Below are positions 15,034-21,988 of a stretch of DNA of 23,217 nucleotides, piece by piece. Source of the DNA: RPQJ01 sp035691185. GTDB lineage: Bacteria; Pseudomonadota; Gammaproteobacteria; Steroidobacterales; Steroidobacteraceae. The notes under the pieces are model-generated. The model was given only the letters and a program-made list of their open reading frames with translations. It searched no databases and was not told the DNA's origin. The DNA is taken from assembly GCA_035691185.1 (NCBI GenBank), contig DASSJN010000176.1, positions 1 through 23,217 on the forward strand. The letters run 5' to 3'. The position numbers and the translations under genes are program-made. Position 1 is the first letter of the stretch. Every line of letters begins with the position of its first letter.

Positions 15034-16737
15034 ATGATGTCCGACCGGTTCACTGCGGCGGCCTGTCGCCCCGGCGTGCTGCGCTCGGCTCGCGCCGCGT
15101 TCCTCGTCACGGTCACCAGCGTGTGTCTCGCACTGCCGGGCTGCAGCGGCGACATGGACGATGCTGCGCCGGGCGCGTCGACACAGACCACGAGCACGCT
15201 GCCAGGGGATTTCGACCCGACCACGCTGCGACGCGGCAACGGGCCGGAACCCGACACGCTCGACCCGCAGCTGGCGCGCACCGACGCGGCGTTCAACATC
15301 CTGCGGGACCTGTTCGAGGGGCTGACCGCCGTCGCGCCGGACGGCGCCGCGGTGCCGGGGGCGGCGGAGTCGTGGACCGTCTCGCCCGACGGGCTCGAGT
15401 ACCGCTTCACACTGCGTGAAGGCCTGCGCTGGTCGAACGGCGATCCCCTCGTCGCGGCGGACTATGTCGCCGGCATGCGCAGGCTCGTCGACCCGAGGAC
15501 GGCCTCGCCCTATGCGCAGTTCATCGATCCGGTGCTGAATTCCGGCGCCGTCACGCGCGGCGAGATGAAGCCGGGCGAACTCGGCGTGAGCGCGCCGGAC
15601 GACCGCACGGTCCTCGTGCGGCTGGCCTCACCGGCACCGTATCTGCTGGGACTGCTCGCGCAACCGCCCACGTATCCGCTGCACCGGCCGACGTTCGCGG
15701 CGAATGGCGCTGAATACGCGCGCCCGGGCAAGTTGCTGTCGAACGGCGCGTTCCTGCTCGACGAGTGGGTGATCGGCTCGCATGTCGTGGCGCGGCGCAA
15801 CCCCCATTACTGGAACGACGCGGCGACCCGGCTCGAGCGGGTGCACTTCGTGCACATCGGCGACGCGGGCACGGAATTGCGCCAGTACCGGGCCGGCCAG
15901 CTCGACTTCACGTACGTCGTGCCGCAGCAGCAGTTCCAGTGGATCAAGCAGCACCTCGCGGCGGAGCTGCACGTCGCGCCGCAGCTCAGCGTCTATTACT
16001 ACGGGTTCAACCTGACGCGGCCGCCGTTCAAGGATCGGCCGGGGCTCCGCCGCGCGCTCTCGCTCGTGATCGACCGCGACCGGCTCGTCTCGTCGGTGAC
16101 CGGCGTGGGCGAGGCCCCGGCGTACGGCTGGGTGCCGCGCGGCGTCTGGAACTACACGCCGCAACAGTTCGACTATGCGACGAAGCCTTATGCGGAGCGC
16201 GTCGAGGAGGCGCAGCGGCTCTACGCCGCGGCCGGGTACTCTTCGGCGAACCCGTTGCGGGTCGAGCTGCGCTACAGCTCGGGCGACACGCACAACCGCA
16301 TCGCCGTGGCGGTCGCGTCGATGTGGAAAGACGCGCTCGGCGTGGAGACCAGCCTCTATGCCGAGGAGTTTCGCGCGCTGCTGCAGAGCATCCAGGCCCG
16401 CAAGGAAACGCAGGTATTCCGCTCGAGCTGGGTCGCCGATTTCAACGACGCCTACACGTTCGCACAGCTATTGAAGAGCGACTTCGGCATCAATCTGCCG
16501 GGATATGCGAACCCGCGTTACGACGCACTGCTGACGGAGGCCGTGCGGCAGGCCGATCCCGCGCGCCGTCGCGCGATCCTCGAGGAAGCCGAACGCCTCA
16601 TGCTCGCCGACCACCCGGTCCTGCCGCTGTACTTCTACGTCAACAAGCACCTCGTGAAGCCCTGGGTGCGTGGCTGGACTGACAACGTCATGAACGTGGT
16701 GTACAGCAAGGACCTGCGGCTCGCGCCGGCGACCTGA
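15034..16737 (+). CDS. Peptide ABC transporter substrate-binding lipoprotein (OppA-like, SBP family 5)
   Basis: The 567-aa protein has a lipoprotein signal: Arg-containing N-terminus, hydrophobic stretch AAFLVTVTSVCLALPG and lipobox LPGC with the lipidated cysteine at position 37, so it should be anchored in an envelope membrane facing the periplasm. The mature part has the SBP_bac_5 pattern: EPDTLDPQLARTDAAFNILRD, LFEGLTAVAPDG, PGAAESWTVSPDGLEYRFTLREGLRWSNGDPLVAADYV, then LSNGAFLLDEW, RNPHYWND and YYYGFNLTRPPFKD. This is closest in pattern to oligopeptide-binding OppA/MppA. No permease or ATPase genes adjoin it, so it works with a transporter coded elsewhere or in peptide recycling. It follows mnmG after 39 bases. 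A second ATG at 15037 is equally possible. Confidence 0.92.
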   Translation: MMSDRFTAAACRPGVLRSARAAFLVTVTSVCLALPGCSGDMDDAAPGASTQTTSTLPGDFDPTTLRRGNGPEPDTLDPQLARTDAAFNILRDLFEGLTAVAPDGAAVPGAAESWTVSPDGLEYRFTLREGLRWSNGDPLVAADYVAGMRRLVDPRTASPYAQFIDPVLNSGAVTRGEMKPGELGVSAPDDRTVLVRLASPAPYLLGLLAQPPTYPLHRPTFAANGAEYARPGKLLSNGAFLLDEWVIGSHVVARRNPHYWNDAATRLERVHFVHIGDAGTELRQYRAGQLDFTYVVPQQQFQWIKQHLAAELHVAPQLSVYYYGFNLTRPPFKDRPGLRRALSLVIDRDRLVSSVTGVGEAPAYGWVPRGVWNYTPQQFDYATKPYAERVEEAQRLYAAAGYSSANPLRVELRYSSGDTHNRIAVAVASMWKDALGVETSLYAEEFRALLQSIQARKETQVFRSSWVADFNDAYTFAQLLKSDFGINLPGYANPRYDALLTEAVRQADPARRRAILEEAERLMLADHPVLPLYFYVNKHLVKPWVRGWTDNVMNVVYSKDLRLAPAT

Positions 16738-16838
16738 GCGCGCCGTCACAGTTTTCACGCCACCTGGACCCCCAGAGTTGAGGCGGGGTCGCCACGCGCG
16801 CGACGATCTACGCATCCTTCCATCCACACGCAGTGCTC

Positions 16839-17129
16839 ATGGCCTGGTTCCTGATTTTCTCGATCACGGTATTCGCGCTCTGGTTCTGGCGCGACTACCG
16901 CGTCCAGCAGCGCGACCTCGAGAGCGCGTCGGCGCCCCATCGCATGGGCGAACGACACAGCGGCCGGGTGATCACGCTGCCCAAGGGCATCGAGAACGGC
17001 GCCGGCCGCATCAAGCTCGGCCGCCAGCTCTGGTCAGTGCGTGGGCCCGACATCCCCGCCGGGGGCAAGGCGCGCATCACCGGCGTCGACGGCCGCGTGC
17101 TGATCGTCGACCGCATGTCCGCGCGCTGA
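16839..17129 (+). CDS. Short NfeD-like membrane protein
   Basis: This 96-aa protein (ATG 16839; a GTG six bases upstream is possible) has one N-terminal membrane segment (MAWFLIFSITVFALWFW), a charged stretch with RDYRVQQRDLES, and a C-terminal beta-rich region (GRVITLPKGIENGAGRIKLGRQLWSVRGPDIPAGGKARITGVDGRVLIVD in pieces) resembling the OB-fold of NfeD/YbbK-type proteins: a Gly-rich core, a W-x-V-x-G-like element and the PAG...V-G-V-D-G pattern. NfeD proteins usually pair with a stomatin/SPFH protein; none is in the window. The family call rests on pattern recognition only. Confidence 0.6.
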   Translation: MAWFLIFSITVFALWFWRDYRVQQRDLESASAPHRMGERHSGRVITLPKGIENGAGRIKLGRQLWSVRGPDIPAGGKARITGVDGRVLIVDRMSAR

Positions 17130-17198
17130 GCCGGCGGCGCCGATTGTTCTGATCGACTGTCAAGACGCGCCTGCGAGCCTGGCGCTCAAGCTGGATTA

Positions 17199-17942
17199 TC
17201 AAGGCGATCTGACAATCTCGTACTGGGCGTTCACGGTCGCCATGTACTTCATTTCGCCCGGCGCGTAGGTCTGCTCGGCGGCGTCGGCCATTGGCGCGGC
17301 CATCACGGCGCGCTCCAGGTATTTAGGCTGGAACGGGACCGCCGTGGTGGCGGTCAGGTTGTAGGCCGGGCCCAGCCTGGTGCCGGCCGCCCGGGCCAGC
17401 GCCTCCGCATCGAGGCGGGCGTCTTCGACGGCCTTGGCCAGCGCCTCGCGTTCGAGTTCCTTGCGCTTCGAGGAGTCGAGACGCGCCCCGCCGACCTGGT
17501 TCGCGCCCGCCGAGACGGCGCGCTCGAGCAGCGGGCCGAGTCGCTCGAGGTCACGCAGTTCGATCTCGATCTGCCGGCTCACGACGTAGCCGAGCAGCAC
17601 GCGCTGCGAGTCCTTTTCGTTCCAGCGGTACTCGGGCTGCACCTGCAGTTGGGTGGAGTCGACGAGCTTGGGGTCGATCTTGAGGTCGCGTGCCAGCGCC
17701 AGCAGGCGCTCGACGGCCGTGGTCACCTGGGCGCGAGCTTCGGCGAGCGACGGCTTGCGCGCTTCCACGCCCAGGGTCACGTACGCCATGTCCGGCATGG
17801 CCTTGACCTCGCCCTCGCCCGTCACGCTGATCAGCGGAGGCGGCATCGTGTCGTGGGCCGCGGCCGTGCCACAGACCGCGAGACTCGCGGCCAACGTCAG
17901 CCATCCCGCCCGTCGCGTCGTCGTTCCCGTCGTGCTCGGCAT
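17199..17942 (-). CDS. SIMPL (DUF541) domain periplasmic protein
   Basis: The 247-aa protein begins with a signal peptide (RRAGWLTLAASLAVCGTAAA, likely cut before HDTMPPP). The mature part has the SIMPL/DUF541 pattern: ISVTGEGEVKAMPDMAYVTLGVEA, a long helical stretch with AQVTTAVERLLALARDLKI, then STQLQVQPEYRW, GYVVSRQIEIELRDLERLG, and KAVEDARLDAEALARAAGTRLG before the C-terminal strands. Such proteins (E. coli YggE-like) are periplasmic and linked to oxidative-stress tolerance, but the biochemical role is unknown. The ATG at 17940-17942 has GAGAGG upstream. It faces the NfeD-like gene across 69 bases and diverges from the cytochrome gene. Confidence 0.9.
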   Translation of the reverse strand: MPSTTGTTTRRAGWLTLAASLAVCGTAAAHDTMPPPLISVTGEGEVKAMPDMAYVTLGVEARKPSLAEARAQVTTAVERLLALARDLKIDPKLVDSTQLQVQPEYRWNEKDSQRVLLGYVVSRQIEIELRDLERLGPLLERAVSAGANQVGGARLDSSKRKELEREALAKAVEDARLDAEALARAAGTRLGPAYNLTATTAVPFQPKYLERAVMAAPMADAAEQTYAPGEMKYMATVNAQYEIVRSP

Positions 17943-17982
17943 CCCGGATCCTCTCGGTTTTGGACCGCGAACAGTCTACGAG

Positions 17983-18061
17983 GAAAACAGGGACACTCCG
18001 AATTTCGCTGAAAACGGGGACACTCCGAATTTCCGGCGAAACTCGGAGTGTCCCCATTTCC
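17983..18061. repeat. Three-copy GGGGACACTCCGAATTTC repeat forming a long hairpin
   Basis: Two direct copies of a 24-base unit (17983-18006 and 18010-18033, 27 bases apart, one base different) are followed by an inverted copy at 18038-18061. Copies 2 and 3 form an 18-bp stem (18016-18033 with 18038-18055) with one mismatch and a 4-base loop CGGC. It lies in the 233-base gap between the divergent SIMPL and cytochrome genes. The layout resembles REP/BIME elements of the kind mobilised by RAYT transposases; no transposase is in the window. Confidence 0.8.
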
Positions 18062-18175
18062 TATCTTCCTGATTTCCGGTGATTCGACTCGCCCGGCCGT
18101 TTTTATTAACATGCCCGGCCCGCCGGCCCCCGACCCTCGCGGGCACACAGAACGATGATTGCGCAGGAGCTCCGA

Positions 18176-18802
18176 ATGACCCCGAGATCGGCCTGGCTCG
18201 CGATGAGCCTGACCTTCGCGATGCTCGCCCCCGGCCTCGTGAATGCCGCCGACACGGCCCGCGGCGCCAAGCTGGCATACACCTGTCATGGCTGCCACGG
18301 CATCGAAAACTACAAGAATGCATTCCCGGTCTACAGCGTCCCGAAGCTGGGTGGCCAGCACGCCGCGTACATGGTCCTGGCGCTCAAGGAATACCAGGAC
18401 GGCAACCGCGCCCACGCCACGATGCATGCGCAGGCCATCACGCTGAAGGCGCAGGACCTCGCCGACATCGCTGCGTACCTCGCGGGCACCGAGATCAAGC
18501 CCTCCGGCCGCCCCGTCGGCACGCTGCCGAAGGCCGGCCAGACCTGCGTCGCCTGCCACGGCAACGACGGGGTCGGCATCATGCCCGAGTATCCGGTCCT
18601 CTCCGGCCAGCACGAGGATTACCTCGCGAATTCGCTGCGCGCATACAAGGGCGGCCAGCGCAAGAACCCGATCATGGCGGGCATGGCCGCACCGCTCACC
18701 GAACAGGACATCCGCGAACTCGCGAAGTACTACTCCGCCCAGCGCCCGTCGCTCTGCGCGACCGACGACATCCGCAACAACGGCAAGTGCAAGGGGCAGT
18801 GA
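18176..18802 (+). CDS. Diheme cytochrome c, cytochrome c4 family
   Basis: The ATG at 18176 is preceded by AGGAG at a good distance, giving 208 aa; an ATG seven codons upstream lacks such a site. A signal peptide (MTPRSAWLAMSLTFAMLAPGLVNAA) sends it to the periplasm. Two heme-binding CXXCH motifs, CHGCH at 37-41 and CVACH at 124-128, lie in two similar halves, each with a methionine-containing segment further on (HATMHAQA; PIMAGMAAP) that can supply the axial ligand, and LGGQH / LSGQH repeats typical of cytochrome c4/c553. Cytochrome c4 carries electrons to terminal oxidases or other acceptors. It is followed by a good terminator, so it is probably a single-gene unit. Confidence 0.92.
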   Translation: MTPRSAWLAMSLTFAMLAPGLVNAADTARGAKLAYTCHGCHGIENYKNAFPVYSVPKLGGQHAAYMVLALKEYQDGNRAHATMHAQAITLKAQDLADIAAYLAGTEIKPSGRPVGTLPKAGQTCVACHGNDGVGIMPEYPVLSGQHEDYLANSLRAYKGGQRKNPIMAGMAAPLTEQDIRELAKYYSAQRPSLCATDDIRNNGKCKGQ

Positions 18803-18841
18803 GGCCCCGCGTGCGCAGGCGCGCATGAGCTCATGCCGCTT

Positions 18842-18871
18842 AGGCCGGGCCGGACCCGGCCTTCTTGTTTT
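18842..18871 (+). terminator. Intrinsic terminator of the cytochrome c gene
   Basis: An 8-bp stem AGGCCGGG/CCCGGCCT with a 5-base loop CCGGA is followed by the T-rich TTCTTGTTTT. It begins 40 bases after the cytochrome stop codon. It is the only hairpin in the window with a proper T-run. Confidence 0.82.
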
Positions 18872-18927
18872 CGGGCCCCTCTGGTCGCAGGCTAGGCGGC
18901 TCCTGAGCGTCGCCCCTGCCCTGCACG

Positions 18928-19896
18928 ATGCCTTCCACCGAGCCGAACCCCCCGACGCTTCGCCATGCCCAACCCCAGGGCGACGGCCTGTACCTGATCG
19001 ACACTGACTACGTACGGCCGGGTCTCGCGGCGGCGCACCTGCTGGTCGATTCCGGACGGGCGGCCTTCATCGACACGGGCCCGGGCCCGGCGGCGCCGAG
19101 ACTGCTGGCCGCGCTCGACGAACTCGGCATCGCTCGCGACCAGGTCGACTACCTGTTCCTGACCCACGTCCACCTCGACCATGCCGGCGGCGCGGGCCAG
19201 ATGATGCAGGCGTTGCCGAGCGCGAAAGCCGTGCTGCACCCGCGCGGGGCGCCACACCTGATCGACCCCTCCAAGCTGATCGCCGGGTCGATCGCCGTCT
19301 ATGGCGAAGCGCGCTACCACCAGCTTTACGGTGACCTCGTGCCGATCCCCGCCGAACGCGTGGTCACGACCGAGGACGGGACGCGGCTGCAGCTCGGCCA
19401 GCGCACGTTCGAGTTCATCGACGCCCCCGGCCATGCGCGGCACCATCACTGCCCGGTCGACCTCGACGGGTGCGACGTGTACGCCGGCGACAATTTCGGC
19501 ATCTGCTACCGCGACCTCGACACGGTCGCGGGCCCGTTCATGCTGCCCACGACGACGCCGGTGCAGTTCGACCCAGACGCGTTCCACCGGACGATCGACC
19601 GCCTCATGGCGTATCGGCCGCGACGCATCGTCCAGACGCACTTCGGTCCGGTCACGGACCTCGAGCGACTGGCGCGTGACCTCCACGAGTCGATCGACGA
19701 ACTCGTGCGCATCGCGCGGCGACATGCCGCGGCGCCCGACCGCACGCAGCGGATCCGCACCGAGATGTTCGACTATTTCAGCCGGCGCCTGGACGAACAC
19801 GGATATGCGGGTGATCTCGCCGCGCGCCACCGGCTCATCGACGAGGACGTGAACCTGAACACGCAGGGCCTCGAGGTGTGGCTGGAGAAGCAATGA
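18928..19896 (+). CDS. Metallo-beta-lactamase fold hydrolase
   Basis: The 322-aa protein has the MBL-fold metal site: THVHLDHAGG with HVHLDH at residues 80-85, a later PGHARHHHC region, GDNFG as the bridging aspartate element, and QTHFGP near the C-terminal third as the last histidine. The N-terminal LIDTDY...AAFIDTGPGP is typical of the glyoxalase II-like branch. The C-terminal about 80 residues are helical (RLARDLHESIDELVRIARRHAAAPDR). No signal peptide is seen, so it is probably cytoplasmic. Substrate is unknown; thioester or phosphodiester hydrolysis is possible. It lies between the cytochrome terminator and a repeat, and may be transcribed with acuI-cysD-cysN. Confidence 0.88.
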   Translation: MPSTEPNPPTLRHAQPQGDGLYLIDTDYVRPGLAAAHLLVDSGRAAFIDTGPGPAAPRLLAALDELGIARDQVDYLFLTHVHLDHAGGAGQMMQALPSAKAVLHPRGAPHLIDPSKLIAGSIAVYGEARYHQLYGDLVPIPAERVVTTEDGTRLQLGQRTFEFIDAPGHARHHHCPVDLDGCDVYAGDNFGICYRDLDTVAGPFMLPTTTPVQFDPDAFHRTIDRLMAYRPRRIVQTHFGPVTDLERLARDLHESIDELVRIARRHAAAPDRTQRIRTEMFDYFSRRLDEHGYAGDLAARHRLIDEDVNLNTQGLEVWLEKQ

Positions 19897-19927
19897 GCAC
19901 GGGGCCTTCACCCGCCGCTTCGCCTCG

Positions 19928-19954
19928 ACCTCTCCCGCCATCGACCGGAGAGGT
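19928..19954. repeat. ACCTCTCC/GGAGAGGT inverted repeat (copy 5)
   Basis: A perfect 8-bp stem with an 11-base loop lies between the MBL hydrolase and acuI. It has the same arms as the elements at 3943, 9399 and 12531-12627, and is preceded by CTTCACCCGC much as unit 12531 is preceded by CCCTCACCCGC. Confidence 0.6.
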
Positions 19955-19978
19955 GACGACCACTCGGACTAACCGCTA

Positions 19979-19999
19979 GACACTGGACACTGGACACTC
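19979..19999. repeat. 7-base tandem repeat GACACTG x3
   Basis: Two exact GACACTG units and a third, GACACTC, end 1 base before the GTG start codon of acuI. The repeat occupies the place where a Shine-Dalgarno would be expected, and none is visible there. Confidence 0.75.
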
Positions 20000-20000
20000 C

Positions 20001-21017
20001 GTGAAGCAGCCTTTCACCGCCTTCCGCATTCACCGCAACGACGGCAGGATCACCGCGCGTTTCGACCGGGTCACGCTCGACGACCTGACGCCGGGCGACG
20101 TCGTCGTGCGCGTCCATTACTCCGACATCAACTACAAGGACGCGCTGGCGGCGACCGGCACCTCGCCGATCCTGCGCAAGTACCCGCTCGCGGGCGGGAT
20201 CGACCTGGCCGGGGAGGTCGTGAGCTCGTCAGACCCGCGCTACGCGCCGGGCCAGAAGGTGCTCGTGACGGGGTGCGGCCTGAGCGAGACCCAGGACGGC
20301 GGCTACGCGGAGTACTCGCGGCTGCAGGGGGACTGGGTGATTCCGCTGCCGGACGGCATGACCGGGCACGATGCGATGCGGCTCGGCACGGCGGGGTTCA
20401 CCGCCGCACTGGCCATCCATCGCATGGAGCACAACGGCCAGGCGCCCGCCAAGGGCCCGGTCGTGGTGACGGGGGCGACAGGAGGCGTCGGCAGCCTGGC
20501 CATCAACATGCTCGCGGGCCGCGGCTACGAGGTCGTCGCCGTGAGCGGCAAGCCGGAGGCGGACGGGTACCTGCGCGAACTCGGCGCGGCACGAATCCTG
20601 CGACGCCAGGACCTCGACTTCGGCTCGAAGCCCCTCGAGGCCGTGCAATGGGCCGGCGCCATCGACAACGTCGGCGGCGAGATGCTGACGTGGCTGACGC
20701 GCACCGTCGACTTCTGGGGCAACATCGCCAGCATCGGGCTGGCCGGCAGCCACGAGCTCAGGACGACCGTCATGCCCTTCATCCTGCGCGGCGTGAACCT
20801 GCTCGGGATCAACTCCTCCGCGACGCCGCGCGACGTGCGGCTCGAGGTCTGGAAACGCATCGCGACCGACCTGCGCCCGACAAAGCTTCACCGGATCGCC
20901 GACAGACTCGTGAGTTTCGAAGAACTGCCGGCACAGTTCGCCGACTACATGACAGGCCGGGTCACAGGCCGTACCGTCGTCAAGATCTCGAAACAGGCCG
21001 CAACGAACCCTGAATGA
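20001..21017 (+). CDS. acuI: Acrylyl-CoA reductase (NADPH) / YhdH-AcuI family oxidoreductase
   Basis: The 338-aa protein is a zinc-free medium-chain dehydrogenase/reductase of the YhdH/AcuI group, which reduces acryloyl-CoA to propionyl-CoA with NADPH. Diagnostic segments are NYKDALAATG, GGIDLAGEVVSSSDPRY, GQKVLVTGCGLSETQDGGYAEY, the cofactor-binding VVVTGATGGVG at 154-164, GAIDNVGGEMLTWL, VMPFILRGVNLLGINS and the C-terminal TGRVTGRTVVKIS. The GTG start aligns with the family N-terminus; no ATG is available close by. The stop overlaps the cysD start by 4 bases, so the two are almost certainly coupled. Family membership is sure; the exact substrate in this organism is not. Confidence 0.9.
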   Translation: MKQPFTAFRIHRNDGRITARFDRVTLDDLTPGDVVVRVHYSDINYKDALAATGTSPILRKYPLAGGIDLAGEVVSSSDPRYAPGQKVLVTGCGLSETQDGGYAEYSRLQGDWVIPLPDGMTGHDAMRLGTAGFTAALAIHRMEHNGQAPAKGPVVVTGATGGVGSLAINMLAGRGYEVVAVSGKPEADGYLRELGAARILRRQDLDFGSKPLEAVQWAGAIDNVGGEMLTWLTRTVDFWGNIASIGLAGSHELRTTVMPFILRGVNLLGINSSATPRDVRLEVWKRIATDLRPTKLHRIADRLVSFEELPAQFADYMTGRVTGRTVVKISKQAATNPE

Positions 21018-21988
21018 CCACCGGAACCCTCGACGTGCCGCAGAAATCGCTGGCGGCAGCCGCCAAGAACAAGCCCCTCGTGACGCCGGAGCGCCTGACG
21101 CACCTGCAGCGGCTCGAGGCGGAGAGCATCCAGATCATGCGCGAGGTGGTGGCCGAGTGCGACAAGCCGGTGATGCTGTACTCGATCGGCAAGGACAGTG
21201 CGGCGATGCTGCACGTGGCGCTGAAGGCGTTCTACCCGGGGTCGCTGCCGTTTCCGCTGCTGCACGTCGACACGCTGTGGAAGTTCAAGGCGATGTACGA
21301 GCTGCGCCGCGAGGTCACGCAGAAGTACAACCTGCAGCTGATCGTGCACGTCAACCAGGACGGCGTGGAGCAGGGCATCAACCCGTTCACGCACGGCTCG
21401 GCGATCCACACCGACGTGATGAAGACGCAGGGGTTGAAGCAGGCGCTCGACAAGTACGGCTTCAACGCGGCGTTCGGCGGCGGGCGCCGCGACGAGGAGA
21501 AGAGCCGCGCCAAGGAGCGCGTGTTCTCGTTCCGCAGCGCGCAGCACCGCTGGGACCCGAAGAACCAGCGACCGGAGCTGTGGTCGCTCTACAACACGCG
21601 CATGCACCCGGGCGAGAGCCTGCGCGTATTCCCGATGTCGAACTGGACCGAGCTCGACATCTGGCAGTACATCTACCTGAACGACCTGCCGATCGTGCCG
21701 CTCTACTTTGCGGCCGAACGGCCGGTCGTCGAGCGCAACGGTACGCTGATCATGGTCGACGACCACCGCATGCCGCTCTACCCGGGCGAGAAACCGATGT
21801 TGAAGAAGGTGCGCTTCCGGACGCTCGGCTGTTATCCGCTCACCGGCGCGATCGAGAGCGAGGCCGACACCCTGACGGCGATCATCCAGGAAATGCTGCT
21901 CACGACGACCTCCGAACGGCAGGGCCGCGTGATCGACCACGACCAGTCGGCTTCGATGGAGAAGAAGAAACAGGAAGGGTACTTCTGA
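21014..21988 (+). CDS. cysD: Sulfate adenylyltransferase subunit 2
   Basis: CysD is the ATP-pyrophosphatase subunit of ATP sulfurylase, which with CysN makes adenosine 5'-phosphosulfate from sulfate, the first step of assimilation. The 324-aa protein has the PP-loop SIGKDS at residues 57-62, then HVDTLWKFKAMYELR, AFGGGRRDEEKSRAKERVFSFR, the RVFPMSNWTELDIWQYI segment and the family C-terminus (GRVIDHDQSASMEKKKQEGYF in part). It is about 20 residues longer than E. coli CysD at the N-terminus. Its ATG overlaps the acuI stop (ATGA) and its stop overlaps the cysN ATG by one base, indicating a single operon. Confidence 0.97.
   Translation: MTTGTLDVPQKSLAAAAKNKPLVTPERLTHLQRLEAESIQIMREVVAECDKPVMLYSIGKDSAAMLHVALKAFYPGSLPFPLLHVDTLWKFKAMYELRREVTQKYNLQLIVHVNQDGVEQGINPFTHGSAIHTDVMKTQGLKQALDKYGFNAAFGGGRRDEEKSRAKERVFSFRSAQHRWDPKNQRPELWSLYNTRMHPGESLRVFPMSNWTELDIWQYIYLNDLPIVPLYFAAERPVVERNGTLIMVDDHRMPLYPGEKPMLKKVRFRTLGCYPLTGAIESEADTLTAIIQEMLLTTTSERQGRVIDHDQSASMEKKKQEGYF

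Noticed and set aside
17167..17185. Bidirectional terminator between the convergent NfeD-like and SIMPL genes
   Set aside because: A 5-bp GCGCC/GGCGC stem with a 9-base loop and no T-run on either strand is too weak to call.
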